Shown: positions 25,198 to 35,062, counted from the first letter of the stretch. The stretch is 64,000 nt of DNA from Rivularia sp. T60_A2020_040 (GCA_015272215.1 JACYMD010000064.1:107036-171035); one strand, 5' to 3'. The notes: a model not told the origin generated them from the sequence alone. Numbers and translations: made by a program.

Positions 25198-26130
25198 ATG
25201 ACAGTACAAGAAAAAATTAGGCAGTATTCCCCACTGACAATTGTTTTTTACATAATCGGTCCGATACTGATTATTCTCAGCCATTTCGGGTCGTTGCTCG
25301 TTTTTAAAACTGGCTTATCGTGGGGCGCTATGCTATGGATTGTATTTTTATACCTCATCCGAATGCTGGGAACAACCGGCATCTACCACCGGCTGCTCAC
25401 TCATAAAAGCTATCATGCTCCGGCTCTATTTCTATGGCTGGGATGCATTGTAACGGCATCAGCGGGGCAAATGGGACCAAGTTGGTGGAAAGCGCATCAC
25501 ATGAGCCATCATCAACATTCCGATAGCGAGTTAGACACCCATTCTCCTAATACACAAAGTAACCCGATCGCAAGTTTTTATTGGTCGCAAGGTGGTTGGT
25601 TATTATCGCCTAATTTCTTTCCAGATAAACTACCGAGGGATGTTGAAAATGATCGGGTTTTAAAAGTAATTGACCGTCTACACTTTGTACCTGTAATAGC
25701 CCTGGCTGCACTTTCATATTTTATCGGTGGAATTGAGTATCTTGGTGCGTTTTTTCTCAGTACAACCCTGTTATTTCACGGAGTCCAAACAGTTAACTCC
25801 CTTGCTCATATTGTTGGCGATCGCCCTTTTATCACCAACGATTTCAGCCGGAATAATGGCTTTGTAGCGTTGCTAACTCTGGGTGAAGGCTGGCATAATC
25901 TCCATCACGCTTTTCAATCATCTAGTCGCCATGGTATCACTATCCGTTCTGGAAGAGTTATTTATCTTCCCGATCCCACCTATAGCTTCATAAAAATGCT
26001 TGAATTCTTTAAAATAGCATCAAAACTGAGAATGCCTGCTGAAACCGATTTGCTAGCGCGTTCAGAATTGCCACCCGCAGTCGAAACACCAGTCGTATCT
26101 GCATATGTTGATGCAAAAATTGTCAAGTAA
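25198..26130 (+). CDS. desC: Delta-9-type fatty acid desaturase
   Basis: A 310-residue membrane diiron desaturase that introduces the first double bond into acyl chains of membrane lipids, using ferredoxin in cyanobacteria. The three histidine boxes are present: GIYHRLLTHKSY (HX4H), KAHHMSHHQHSD and EGWHNLHHAF. Hydrophobic segments at residues 13-34, 43-56, 75-90 and 166-190 fit the expected topology. DesC-like paralogues differ in substrate, so the symbol is tentative. ATG start at 25198. Confidence 0.85.
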   Translation: MTVQEKIRQYSPLTIVFYIIGPILIILSHFGSLLVFKTGLSWGAMLWIVFLYLIRMLGTTGIYHRLLTHKSYHAPALFLWLGCIVTASAGQMGPSWWKAHHMSHHQHSDSELDTHSPNTQSNPIASFYWSQGGWLLSPNFFPDKLPRDVENDRVLKVIDRLHFVPVIALAALSYFIGGIEYLGAFFLSTTLLFHGVQTVNSLAHIVGDRPFITNDFSRNNGFVALLTLGEGWHNLHHAFQSSSRHGITIRSGRVIYLPDPTYSFIKMLEFFKIASKLRMPAETDLLARSELPPAVETPVVSAYVDAKIVK

Positions 26131-26199
26131 AAATTATTTCCGTCATCAGTCCGTCATATCATTAACAATTGACGAACAAGCAAAGACAACAAATAATAA

Positions 26200-26547
<348 letters not shown>

Positions 26548-26559
26548 GGATTACTGGAG

Positions 26560-26640
26560 ACAAGGGGATAAGGGGACAAGGGGACAAGGGGACATAAATC
26601 ACCTTTGACCTTTGACCTCTGACCTCTGACCTCTAACTCA
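26560..26640. repeat. Octamer/heptamer repeats between the HIT gene and psbA
   Basis: AAGGGGACAAGGGGACAAGG units at about 26571-26594 followed by CTTTGACC/CTCTGACC units at about 26605-26636. Confidence 0.75.
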
Positions 26641-26699
26641 ATATGTTCACTAATAAGTAAAACATATATTTTGTATAAGACAAACTTCATTAAAATATC

Positions 26700-26791
26700 T
26701 TTACAAAATGTAAAACTTGCTCTAATGTATAAATATAGGTGAGCAAAAAAACTTACCAATACATAAAAAATAAAAAGCAATTATCCGAACC
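26700..26791 (+). promoter_or_regulatory. psbA promoter and leader region
   Basis: TTTACAAAATGTAAA (26700-26714) is a small palindrome and TATAAA at 26728-26733 is a possible -10 element. The spacing between TTTACA and TATAAA is longer than ideal, so the exact promoter is unresolved. The leader before the ATG is AT-rich with no strong Shine-Dalgarno sequence. Confidence 0.4.
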
Positions 26792-27874
26792 ATGACAACC
26801 ACATTACAAAGACGCGAGAGCGCTTCTGCGTGGGAACAGTTCTGCGGATGGATCACCAGCACCAACAACCGTTTATATATCGGTTGGTTCGGTGTATTGA
26901 TGATTCCTACCCTCTTAGCTGCAATCACCTGTTTCATCATCGCTTTTGTTGCAGCACCTCCTGTAGACATCGATGGTATCCGTGAGCCTGTAGCAGGTTC
27001 ATTGATTTACGGAAACAACATCATCTCTGGTGCAGTAGTACCTTCTTCCAACGCAATTGGTTTACACTTCTACCCCATCTGGGAAGCAGCTTCCTTAGAT
27101 GAGTGGTTGTACAACGGTGGTCCTTACCAGTTAGTAGTATTCCACTTCTTAATCGGAGTATTTTGCTACTTAGGTCGTGAGTGGGAATTATCCTACCGCT
27201 TGGGTATGCGTCCTTGGATTTGCGTTGCATTCTCCGCTCCAGTAGCAGCAGCAACCGCAGTATTCTTGGTTTACCCAATTGGACAAGGTTCTTTCTCTGA
27301 CGGAATGCCTTTGGGAATCTCTGGAACCTTCAACTTCATGTTCGTGTTCCAAGCAGAACACAACATCTTGATGCACCCCTTCCACCAGTTAGGTGTTGCA
27401 GGTGTATTTGGCGGAAGCTTGTTCAGTGCAATGCACGGTTCTTTGGTAACTTCAAGCTTAGTACGTGAAACCACCGAAACCGAATCTCAGAACTACGGTT
27501 ACAAATTCGGTCAAGAAGAAGAAACCTACAACATCGTAGCCGCACACGGTTACTTTGGTCGTTTGATTTTCCAATATGCTTCCTTCAACAACAGCCGTAG
27601 CTTGCACTTCTTCTTAGCAGCTTGGCCTGTAGTAGGAATTTGGTTTACCGCTTTGGGAGTCAGCACCATGGCTTTCAACTTGAACGGTTTCAACTTCAAC
27701 CAGTCTGTAATCGATTCTAGTGGTAGAGTAGTAAACACCTGGGCTGATGTATTGAACAGAGCAAACTTGGGTATGGAAGTAATGCACGAGCGCAACGCTC
27801 ACAACTTCCCCTTAGATTTAGCTGCTGCTGATGCTGCACCAGTTGCAATTAGCGCTCCCGCAATCAACGGTTAA
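26792..27874 (+). CDS. psbA: Photosystem II reaction centre protein D1
   Basis: The 360-residue D1 protein, which binds P680, pheophytin, QB and the Mn4CaO5 cluster in the thylakoid membrane. Key residues are in their canonical places: Tyr161 (YZ), Asp170, Glu189, His190, His198, and His332/Glu333, His337, Asp342 and Ala344 in [15 protein letters not shown]. The 16-residue extension after Ala344 is removed by CtpA. Residue 130 is Glu ([11 protein letters not shown]), the form associated with high-light D1 in strains that have several psbA genes. Codon use looks more optimised than in neighbours. Confidence 0.98.
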   Translation: MTTTLQRRESASAWEQFCGWITSTNNRLYIGWFGVLMIPTLLAAITCFIIAFVAAPPVDIDGIREPVAGSLIYGNNIISGAVVPSSNAIGLHFYPIWEAASLDEWLYNGGPYQLVVFHFLIGVFCYLGREWELSYRLGMRPWICVAFSAPVAAATAVFLVYPIGQGSFSDGMPLGISGTFNFMFVFQAEHNILMHPFHQLGVAGVFGGSLFSAMHGSLVTSSLVRETTETESQNYGYKFGQEEETYNIVAAHGYFGRLIFQYASFNNSRSLHFFLAAWPVVGIWFTALGVSTMAFNLNGFNFNQSVIDSSGRVVNTWADVLNRANLGMEVMHERNAHNFPLDLAAADAAPVAISAPAING

Positions 27875-27931
27875 TAATTAAATAATACAATGTAGAGACG
27901 TGTGGATATTACGTCTTTACCAAATATAGAA

Positions 27932-27963
27932 AACGTCTTCCGAGTAATCGGGAGGCGTTTTTT
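27932..27963 (+). terminator. Rho-independent terminator of psbA
   Basis: AACGTCTTCCGA, loop GTAA, TCGGGAGGCGTT and six T. The stem is 12 bp with two G-U pairs. It lies 58 bases after the psbA stop codon. Confidence 0.9.
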
Positions 27964-28314
27964 GCTATGGAATTTTTCATCGGTTCGTAATCTGGGATTT
28001 ATTACTTAGGTAAAATCGCAATATTACCTCGAAAATACTTTCGTAGGTTTATAAACATAACGGACTAGTTCGGAAAGCATGATAAACAATCGATAAAAGC
28101 AAAAATGTTATGTTCCCTCGTATTCTTTGGAGTAAATGTTGCAGAAACTTGTTGTGAAATTAAATATTAAGAATTAATATTTAAAATAAAAAAATACTAA
28201 AAAAAAAATGTAAATTCATACTCAGATTTTGTAATCCTGAATACTTAGTGTGATTTTACTCACTAGATAAATAAACGTCACAAAATTAAATAACCAATCC
28301 AAAATTCCGCAAGA
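27964..28314. other. AT-rich spacer before recR
   Basis: About 350 bases of low-complexity AT-rich DNA with A-runs near 28185-28210. No supported gene; presumably contains the recR promoter. Confidence 0.4.
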
Positions 28315-28953
28315 ATGTCATTATATATATGGCACGTACACACTGGAGATAAAACAACGGTTTACGCACGTCCTTTAGCAAGATTAATTGAGCAGTTGCA
28401 ACGCTTGCCGGGAGTTGGACCAAAAACTGCCCAACGATTAGCGCTGCATATTTTAAAACGACCAGAAGCAGAAGTAGAAGCTTTAGCGCAAGCTTTGATT
28501 GATGCCAAAAAACGGGTAGGTTTGTGTCGGGAGTGCTTTCACTTATCTTCTGAACCCATTTGTGAAATTTGCCGCAATCCTAAGCGTGACAACGAAACTA
28601 TATGTGTAGTTGCAGATTCTCGTGATGTAATTGCTTTGGAAAAAACCAGAGAGTACAAAGGTAAGTACCATGTTCTAGGAGGTGTAATTTCTCCCATAGA
28701 AGGTATCGGACCTGAACAATTAAATATCCAAGCATTGGTACGACGGGTAAGTCAGCGCAATCCCAAAGAAGTTATTTTAGCTATTAGTCAAAGTATTGAA
28801 GGTGAAACCACTACACTATATATTGGTCAATTGCTCAAACCATTCACCAAAGTTACGCGAATCGCTTTTGGTTTACCCGTAGGTGGCGATTTAGAATATG
28901 CTGATGAAGTAACCTTGGCAAGAGCCTTAGAAGGTCGTCGAGAGTTAGATTAA
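28315..28953 (+). CDS. recR: Recombination mediator protein RecR
   Basis: Works with RecO (and RecF) to load RecA onto gapped DNA. It has the helix-hairpin-helix ([20 protein letters not shown]), the four-cysteine zinc finger ([16 protein letters not shown]) and a Toprim domain ([17 protein letters not shown] and [18 protein letters not shown]). The usual start is close to [11 protein letters not shown]; here 16 extra residues come from the ATG at 28315, as no nearer start codon exists. 212 residues. Confidence 0.93.
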   Translation: MSLYIWHVHTGDKTTVYARPLARLIEQLQRLPGVGPKTAQRLALHILKRPEAEVEALAQALIDAKKRVGLCRECFHLSSEPICEICRNPKRDNETICVVADSRDVIALEKTREYKGKYHVLGGVISPIEGIGPEQLNIQALVRRVSQRNPKEVILAISQSIEGETTTLYIGQLLKPFTKVTRIAFGLPVGGDLEYADEVTLARALEGRRELD

Positions 28954-29046
28954 TTATGGAAAAGAACAAAAGATGGAGTTAGGGGAACATGGGGGAAAGA
29001 AAAACAATTCTTAACTCCTAAGTATTCGTGTAAAAATAAATTGAAC
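28954..29046. other. Spacer after recR
   Basis: Short AT-rich stretch with TTAACTCC-type repeats; leads into the composite palindrome. Nothing coding seen. Confidence 0.3.
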
Positions 29047-29107
29047 AAGTAGTGTGGGCCGAAAAGCCCACCTTTGAGAAATAGCAAGCGAGACGCTTGC
29101 ACTACTT
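29047..29107. repeat. Composite palindrome with three-way-junction shape
   Basis: Outer arms AAGTAGTG and CACTACTT enclose two hairpins, GTGGGC-CGAAAA-GCCCAC and GCAAGCG-AGA-CGCTTGC. The 61-bp unit can fold into a three-way junction on either strand. Its form suggests a small dispersed element rather than a simple terminator. Confidence 0.6.
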
Positions 29108-29167
29108 ATTTTTACATGATTCCTAACTCCGGTGGTACTAACTCTTAACTCCTAACTCTTAACTCCT

Positions 29168-29273
29168 ACTCCCTTCCCGGCAGAAGATTACCGATAAAAA
29201 AAACCGCAGAGACGCAGAGTACGCAGAGGAAAGAGTTAAAGAGAAATAGGTAATTTTCCAGCGGGATAGGAGT
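29168..29273. mobile_element. MITE-like element, copy 1 (106 bp)
   Basis: Bounded by ACTCCCTTCCCG (29168-29179) and CGGGATAGGAGT (29262-29273), imperfect 12-bp inverted repeats. The interior has AACCGCAGAGACGCAGAG, AAGAGTTAAAGAGAAATAGG and TAATTTTC. A second copy lies at 61961-62091 with nearly the same interior, and a partial core at 23380-23422. No coding capacity. Confidence 0.6.
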
Positions 29274-29306
29274 AACTCTTAACTCCTAACTCCCAACTCC
29301 TAACTC

Positions 29307-30326
29307 TTAACCTTTTACTTTACTTGTAGTAACTAATGACATCGCTTGCAAAGCTTTGATTATTTCTAAAGGATTTTTTTGGTCAACATAAAATTTCTGA
29401 CTTTGTAAAAGCAAATATTCTAAAAAAGTACTTGCGGTAATTGAAAGTTGTTTTTTCTTGGGATATGCTATGTGCCATTGGCGATATATGGGGAAACCTT
29501 CAACATCTAATATCGCCAGTTTATTTATTTTCTCTGTAGAATTTAGGGTGTGAAGGGATAAAACTGAAAGTCCTAAACCATCAATTACGGCTTGTTGAAT
29601 AGCTTCATTACTGCCAAGTTCCAGGTTTATCGGTACTGATATTTGATGCTGAGCAAAAAAATTCTCTACTGCCTTACGAGTTCCAGAACCTTGTTCCCGC
29701 ATAATAAAAGGTTCATTTGTTAAGTATTTTAATGAAATATTACGCTTAAGCGCTAAGGGATGGTCGGATGGAGCAACTAAGACTAGGGGATTATCCAGAA
29801 ATGCTTTTGCTTCCATGTCTTCTCTTTCTGGTGGACAGCTGAGAATATAAAGGTCGTCAAGATTATCATTTAATCGGGATAATAAGGCATTATGATTGGT
29901 TATTTCTAAAGAAACACTAACACCGGGATAAAGCTTACAAAATGGTTTGAGTAATTTGGGAATAAAATATTTAGTCGTAGTAACTGCTGCTAATCGCAGT
30001 CTTCCCTGCTTCATTCCCTTTAAATCAACAATTGTAGTTTCTAATCTGTCAAGACTTTTAAATATTTCTTTACAGGTACTCAACACTTCTCTTCCTGCTT
30101 CTGTTAAATAAATACGTTTTCCCACGTATTCAAACAGAGGTACCCCTACCGCTTGCGTCAGATGCTTTACCTGCATTGATACAGTTGGTTGAGTTACAAA
30201 TAATTCTTCTGCTGCACGAGTAAAGCTAGAATGTCTTGCAGCAGCTTCAAATACCTTTAATTGGTCTAGGGTAATGCACTTTAAGAGGGTATCCTTTTGT
30301 CTAACATCCCCTAAATAACTTTTCAT
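29307..30326 (-). CDS. LysR-family regulator, CmpR/CcmR-like
   Basis: A 339-residue LysR-type transcription factor. The winged helix-turn-helix is at TLDQLKVFEAAARHSSFTRA-AEELFVTQPTVSMQVKHL, followed by an effector domain with RLRLAAVTTTKYFIPKLLKP, REQGSGTRKAVENFF and LELGSNEAIQQAVIDGLGLS. These segments resemble CmpR/CcmR, regulators of inorganic-carbon uptake genes that sense photorespiratory metabolites. No carbon-uptake gene is next to it, so its targets are unknown. Palindromes upstream may be its operators. Divergent from the DUF6825-like gene. Confidence 0.85.
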   Translation of the reverse strand: MKSYLGDVRQKDTLLKCITLDQLKVFEAAARHSSFTRAAEELFVTQPTVSMQVKHLTQAVGVPLFEYVGKRIYLTEAGREVLSTCKEIFKSLDRLETTIVDLKGMKQGRLRLAAVTTTKYFIPKLLKPFCKLYPGVSVSLEITNHNALLSRLNDNLDDLYILSCPPEREDMEAKAFLDNPLVLVAPSDHPLALKRNISLKYLTNEPFIMREQGSGTRKAVENFFAQHQISVPINLELGSNEAIQQAVIDGLGLSVLSLHTLNSTEKINKLAILDVEGFPIYRQWHIAYPKKKQLSITASTFLEYLLLQSQKFYVDQKNPLEIIKALQAMSLVTTSKVKG

Positions 30327-30420
30327 AGAAATTTATTACTACTAGTTTAGCTGCATTTATATTTGGCAATTCAACAGGGAATACAGGTTTTATTTCCCAT
30401 ACGCATCAAATTCATGATTA

Positions 30421-30482
30421 AAGCAACAAAAATGTTGCTTAAACTTAATATACATTACTTTAACAACATTTATGTTGTTAAA
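30421..30482. promoter_or_regulatory. Two related palindromes upstream of the LysR gene
   Basis: AAGCAACA-AAAA-TGTTGCTT (30421-30440) and TTTAACAACAT-TT-ATGTTGTTAAA (30459-30482) share an AACA...TGTT core and are spaced about 40 bases centre to centre, roughly four helical turns. They lie 95-156 bases upstream of the LysR start in the divergent promoter region and could be autoregulatory operators. Confidence 0.5.
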
Positions 30483-30886
30483 GTTTAATTAAATTAACAT
30501 TTGTTAGAGTATTACTATCTATATTGTGGTCAGCAAAAATGAAAAAGTGAAACAATACTTGTATAACAACAGTAGAGTGCATTCCGCAGAAAATTATTTT
30601 GCAGTCTTATGATGTTTCGGAAGCGCAAGTAACCGAGAAAGTCCGTTTCTAAAAGTTTCTAAAAATTGTAGGAAGAATTACTATCTTGTATTTCCTTGTA
30701 TTTGGGCTACTCAAATTGAGCAGATAATAAAGCTGAAACCTTGATAGAACAAAGAAGCAGTCATAAAATAGAGGATTGAACCCAAAAATAACTCAAAAAT
30801 AATCCCAAGGAAATCTAGTCTTATCAGCACGTTGAGCATAACGGCAAGTTATAATTTTTTTGCGGATAACCATAAAAAAACAATCT
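30483..30886. other. Remainder of the divergent spacer
   Basis: About 400 bases, AT-rich, without a supported gene. A stretch GTTTCTAAAAGTTTCTAAAAA near 30645 (split: GTTTCTAAAAGTTTC, TAAAAA) is a small direct repeat. Confidence 0.3.
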
Positions 30887-31222
30887 ATGAGTAACCCCCT
30901 TGTACAAGCATTTTTCGTAGGCAGAGCAGCCGCTGAAGTTCTTAACGAACGTTTTGAAGGCGCTTTTACCGATGCTTTAAGCGAACTTGGTAAATTAGAT
31001 GCTGAACTCAAAGAACATATGCGCTCGTTTTCCTCTGAAGTAATGCAGCGAGCCGAACGTTCCGCTGAAGCTGCTAGTGCTAGAAGTGGTACATACAGCA
31101 CATCAGCACCCGGACAAACCAGTTCCGAACCTATTGACTTACAAGCAATGATTGACGAACTACGAGCAGAAATTGCTTTATTGCGTACCGAATTGCAGCG
31201 TTATCGTAGCGGTTCGGTTTAA
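30887..31222 (+). CDS. Conserved cyanobacterial protein (DUF6825-like, thylakoid-associated type)
   Basis: A 111-residue protein. An N-terminal conserved segment (NPLVQAFFVGRAAAEVLNER) is followed by helices, a Ser/Thr-rich linker (AASARSGTYSTSAPGQTSSE) and a C-terminal coiled coil (LQAMIDELRAEIALLRTELQ). The pattern matches a conserved cyanobacterial/plastid family annotated as DUF6825; function is unsettled. The ATG at 30887 starts the conserved region; an upstream TTG is less likely. Confidence 0.72.
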   Translation: MSNPLVQAFFVGRAAAEVLNERFEGAFTDALSELGKLDAELKEHMRSFSSEVMQRAERSAEAASARSGTYSTSAPGQTSSEPIDLQAMIDELRAEIALLRTELQRYRSGSV

Positions 31223-31358
31223 AAGTACAGAAAAAATCGAAAATTAATCATAATAAGGAAATATAAAGAGGTATGGACGTTGGTAAGAACACCGAGTGTT
31301 GGCAGGTCTGAACTTCTGATTCTACGCTCGGTTGAAAATCAACGGCTTCGCAAAGGCT

Positions 31359-33044
31359 ATGGAAAAGGGTTATTCAGATCAAGCATACCGTTGGAACCGC
31401 AAAAATTATTCGAGTAGACGACGCTTCTTTGACATTTGGTCATTTGTATTGACTTTAATGTTGAAGCTTTGGCTATATAATAAGTCTTGGAGTTATTCTG
31501 GGGGAGTTACCGAAACCAAAAAAGCTGCGAGACGAAAAGCGCAAGCAATTTGGATTCGTATCACTCTGCTAGATTTGGGACCGACTTTTATTAAAGTCGG
31601 TCAGTTATTTTCTACTCGTGCTGATATATTTCCTAGTGAATATGTAGACGAACTAGCTAAACTTCAAGATAAGGTACCAGCTTTCAGTTACGAGCAAGTA
31701 GAAGAAATTATTGAATACGAACTAGGGAAGAAAATCCCCGAATTGTTTGCCAATTTTGAACCTATTCCCTTAGCTGCTGCTAGCTTGGGACAAGTTCATA
31801 AAGCGGTACTGCATTCCGGGGAAGCGGTTGTTGTCAAGATACAGCGTCCGGGACTAAAACAACTTTTTGAAATTGATTTAAAAATTCTTAGAGGTATTAC
31901 TAAATACTTTCAGAATCATCCCAAATGGGGACGAGGACGAGATTGGCTGGGCATTTATGAAGAATGTTGTCGCATCCTTTGGGAAGAAGTTGATTATCTG
32001 AATGAAGGTCGAAATGCCGATACTTTCCGCCGAAACTTTCGCGCTCAAGAATGGGTGAAAGTACCCCGCGTTTACTGGCGTTATGCTTCACCGAGAGTAC
32101 TGACGCTAGAATATGCACCTGGTATTAAAATTAATCATTACGAAGCCTTGGAAGCAGCTGGTTTAGATCGAAAAGTTATTGCTCGTCAAGGAGCAGAAGC
32201 TTATCTACATCAATTGCTCAATAATGGCTTTTTCCATGCTGACCCCCATCCTGGGAACATTGCCGTTAGTCCAAATGGTGCGTTAATATTTTATGACTTT
32301 GGCATGATGGGACAAATTAAGTCCAACGTGCGCGAAGGATTAATGGATACACTTTTTGGTGTTGCTTCTAAGGACGGGGAACGGGTTGTTAACTCGTTAA
32401 TCACTTTGGGAGCTTTAGCACCAACCGATGACATGGGTCCAGTGCGGCGATCGGTTCAGTATATGCTGGATCATTTCATGGATAAACCCTTTGAAAAACA
32501 ATCTGTCGCCAGCATCAGCGAAGATTTGTACGAAATAGCTTACGATCAGCCATTTCGATTTCCGGCTACTTTCACTTTTGTGATGCGGGCTTTTTCGACT
32601 CTTGAAGGAGTAGGCAAAGGGTTAGATCCAGAATTTAGTTTTATGGAAGTTGCTAAACCATATGCAATGCAGCTTATGAGTGATATGAATGGTTCTGAGG
32701 GGAACAGTATAATTAACGAATTGAGTCGTCAAGCAGTTCAGGTGAGTACTAGTGCATTTGGTCTACCACGAAGACTAGAAGATACACTAGATAAACTTGA
32801 GCGGGGAGATGTGCGAGTGCGTGTCCGATCTATTGAAACAGAACGTTTGCTACGAAGACAAACAAATATCCAACTTGGGGGAACTTATGCCCTGATTATC
32901 AGTGGATTTACCCTTTCAGCTACAATATTGTTGGTTCATGATTATGTATGGTTCGCATTGTTTGCGGGTTTAATTGCCGCAGCTGTATCCTGGCTGTTAA
33001 TTAGACTGCTTTTGCGCCTCGACCGTTATGACCGTATGTCTTAG
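31359..33044 (+). CDS. ABC1/UbiB-family atypical kinase
   Basis: A protein of about 560 residues in the ABC1 (AarF/UbiB) family. It has the family-specific KxGQ motif (PTFIKVGQLFSTRADIFPS), the Ala-rich loop replacing the glycine loop (AAASLGQVHKAVLHSGEAVV), ADPHPGN in GFFHADPHPGNIAV and YDFGMMGQ. Two C-terminal hydrophobic helices (about residues 510-550) suggest membrane association. Members support quinone synthesis or thylakoid lipid homeostasis. ATG at 31359 chosen over an upstream TTG. A PP2C gene follows 17 bases later. Confidence 0.9.
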   Translation: MEKGYSDQAYRWNRKNYSSRRRFFDIWSFVLTLMLKLWLYNKSWSYSGGVTETKKAARRKAQAIWIRITLLDLGPTFIKVGQLFSTRADIFPSEYVDELAKLQDKVPAFSYEQVEEIIEYELGKKIPELFANFEPIPLAAASLGQVHKAVLHSGEAVVVKIQRPGLKQLFEIDLKILRGITKYFQNHPKWGRGRDWLGIYEECCRILWEEVDYLNEGRNADTFRRNFRAQEWVKVPRVYWRYASPRVLTLEYAPGIKINHYEALEAAGLDRKVIARQGAEAYLHQLLNNGFFHADPHPGNIAVSPNGALIFYDFGMMGQIKSNVREGLMDTLFGVASKDGERVVNSLITLGALAPTDDMGPVRRSVQYMLDHFMDKPFEKQSVASISEDLYEIAYDQPFRFPATFTFVMRAFSTLEGVGKGLDPEFSFMEVAKPYAMQLMSDMNGSEGNSIINELSRQAVQVSTSAFGLPRRLEDTLDKLERGDVRVRVRSIETERLLRRQTNIQLGGTYALIISGFTLSATILLVHDYVWFALFAGLIAAAVSWLLIRLLLRLDRYDRMS

Positions 33045-33061
33045 TTTTTAGATGAAACTAT

Positions 33062-33790
33062 ATGAAACTTAAATTCACGGGTGATAGCGACCCGGGACTG
33101 ATTCGTTCTAACAATCAGGATGCTTACTATATTGATCCAGAAGGGCGATTTTTCATTGTAGCCGACGGCATGGGTGGTCATGCGGGTGGTGAGGAGGCAA
33201 GTCGAATTGCCATTATGGAAATTCAAAAGCATCTGTTATCAAATTGGCATAGCTCTAAGTCTTCGGAGGAATTATTACGGTCTGCTTTATGGCAAGCGAA
33301 TGAAGGTATTTTGCTAGACCAGCAGAATCACTCCGAACGTGCTGATATGGGAACTACTGTAGTCGCGGTTGTATTTCGCCCCAACGAGTCTCCCTATGTC
33401 GCTCACGTCGGCGATTCGCGTCTGTATCGTTGGCGTTCCTCTTTGCTAGAATTAATTACAGAAGACCATACTTGGGTGGCGCGTGCTTTAAAAATGGGTG
33501 ATATCACTATCGAAGAAGCCCGAAATCATCCTTTCCGCCATGTATTATCCCGTTGTCTCGGGCGGGATGACCTACAGGAAGTTAACGTGCAGCCCCTTGA
33601 TGTCAAATCTGGCGATCGCCTTTTGTTGTGCAGCGATGGTTTAACAGAAGAACTTGTAGACGAAAAGATTGCTTATTATCTCCAAGAAAGTACTACAATT
33701 GAGCAAGCAGCTCGTTCTTTAATCGAAGGAGCAAAGGAACGAGGTGGACGGGACAATATCACTGTTGCGATTGTTCAACTCGAAGATTAG
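33062..33790 (+). CDS. PP2C-type Ser/Thr protein phosphatase
   Basis: A 242-residue metal-dependent phosphatase of the bacterial Stp/PrpC group. Metal-binding motifs are visible: RSNNQDAYYID, FIVADGMGGHAGGEEAS, VAHVGDSRLYRWR, LLLCSDGLTEE and GGRDNITVAIVQ. It begins 17 bases after the ABC1 kinase gene, so the two likely form an operon. A strong hairpin terminator follows at 33919. Confidence 0.94.
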   Translation: MKLKFTGDSDPGLIRSNNQDAYYIDPEGRFFIVADGMGGHAGGEEASRIAIMEIQKHLLSNWHSSKSSEELLRSALWQANEGILLDQQNHSERADMGTTVVAVVFRPNESPYVAHVGDSRLYRWRSSLLELITEDHTWVARALKMGDITIEEARNHPFRHVLSRCLGRDDLQEVNVQPLDVKSGDRLLLCSDGLTEELVDEKIAYYLQESTTIEQAARSLIEGAKERGGRDNITVAIVQLED

Positions 33791-33918
33791 ATCCACAATA
33801 GAGTAATTTATCCACAGATAGGTAAGTTTACCAGTAAATTATTTCCTGTTTAAAGCAAAAATACTCATCAATTTGTTCAGTCTGAGCATTTTTTCTAGTT
33901 ACAACTTGATACAAATAC

Positions 33919-33954
33919 TTTAGCCTCCAAAGTTACTTTTGGAGGCTAAATTTT
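33919..33954 (+). terminator. Rho-independent terminator after the PP2C gene
   Basis: TTTAGCCTCCAAA, a short loop, TTTGGAGGCTAAA and TTTT: a perfect 13-bp stem with a short T-run, 128 bases after the stop codon. Confidence 0.8.
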
Positions 33955-34316
33955 CATATTTGCTATATTGACAACTTGCACTCAACAAGGTAGAAGGAAT
34001 ATAATTCATCCTTACTTACTCTTTCTTTCTGGAGCGCACAAAGTAATCTTCTTTACTTTTGCGCCTTTGGAACTAAATAAATCCCCGGAATTTGGCTTCT
34101 CAAACTTGGGGTTTATACCATTCGAGAGAGATGTAAGACCTAAAAAAATCAAAGATACTCGTTTAGAGTGTGGGCAATATGTCAAACAATTGTTATCTTT
34201 CTTTATACAGGGGTAACAATCCCAAGACAAAGTAAGCCGCTTACTCGAACCATCCCGGTTTTTCAGTAAACGATGTAGCTTTCACTCGTTGTTTTTTAGT
34301 TTCTGGAGTTGAAAAA
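33955..34316 (+). promoter_or_regulatory. Upstream region of nblA
   Basis: No convincing gene. Contains the 13-bp palindrome GTAAGCCGCTTAC at 34232-34244, similar to an NtcA site (GTA-N8-TAC) but with seven spacer bases, and the ribosome-binding site TGGAG at about 34302-34306. nblA is induced on nitrogen starvation in other cyanobacteria, so control elements are expected here. Confidence 0.4.
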
Positions 34317-34514
34317 ATGGATAAACCAATCGAATTGTCATTGGAGCAGCAATTTAGCATTCGCTCTTTTGCAACCCAAGTCAAAGACATGAGCCATGAA
34401 CAAGCCCAAGACTTCTTGGTCAAGCTTTATGAGCAAATGGTCGTTAGAGAAGCTACTTATCAAGAACTTCTCAAACATCAATGGGGCTTAGATTCAGGTC
34501 CCACTTGGGCATAA
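34317..34514 (+). CDS. nblA: Phycobilisome degradation protein NblA
   Basis: A 65-residue protein with the NblA pattern: LSLEQQFSIRSFATQVKDMS, HEQAQDFLVKLYEQMVVREA and YQELLKHQWGLD. NblA binds phycobiliproteins and recruits Clp protease, dismantling the light-harvesting antenna under nitrogen or other starvation. A good ribosome-binding site precedes the ATG. It stands alone between a terminator and a long spacer. Confidence 0.95.
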   Translation: MDKPIELSLEQQFSIRSFATQVKDMSHEQAQDFLVKLYEQMVVREATYQELLKHQWGLDSGPTWA

Positions 34515-35023
34515 ACTTAATCGTGTCAAAGTGGACGACCTCCTTCTCTTGCTAGGTTCCGCTCCATTGGAAAAAAGCTGGGGATGCCGGGGCGTCAACT
34601 CAAACTCAACCCTTGCTCAAACATTTTTCTCTAATGACAAGACAAAATGTTTTTCGACTAAATTAGTTTGGCTATAGCAACAAAACACCCTGCACATTTA
34701 ACAAATAGATGCTGGAGGAAATTTTGACTACCTGAAAAATTTTAGCCTTATATCTTAATTGTTATTTATAATCAAGACAAACATTACATTATCATAATCT
34801 AAATTCAAGTCGGTTTTTATCTTACATTTCTTTACAATAATCTGGTTTTTGCCCGAAGTTCAGTAAATCTATGACTTTATAACAAGTAATTTACATTTAC
34901 TAACTATTTTTATAGCTGCATTTTAAGTCTTTAAACCCATATTCTTCAAAAAAATTAACATTTAATGAGTAAATGACACAGCAATTTAACGTGAATTCGA
35001 TAACTATCTTTACGAGTCTACAC

Positions 35024-35062
35024 AGAAGTCGGGTTTTGAGGATAAATAAAAACCCGACTTCT
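35024..35062. repeat. AGAAGTCGGGTTTT hairpin repeat
   Basis: Arms AGAAGTCGGGTTTT and AAAACCCGACTTCT are exact complements around an 11-base loop. Same family as 55301-55333 and the degraded copy at 14273-14300. Confidence 0.7.

Noticed and set aside
27021..27474. Several long frames opposite psbA
   Set aside because: They are antisense shadows of a highly conserved gene with strong codon bias.
33968..34216. 82-residue frame upstream of nblA
   Set aside because: No recognisable similarity, no ribosome-binding site, and a complementary frame of similar length on the other strand.
34232..34244. NtcA-like site GTAAGCCGCTTAC upstream of nblA
   Set aside because: The spacing between GTA and TAC is seven bases instead of the canonical eight, so I kept it only as a palindrome in the upstream region.
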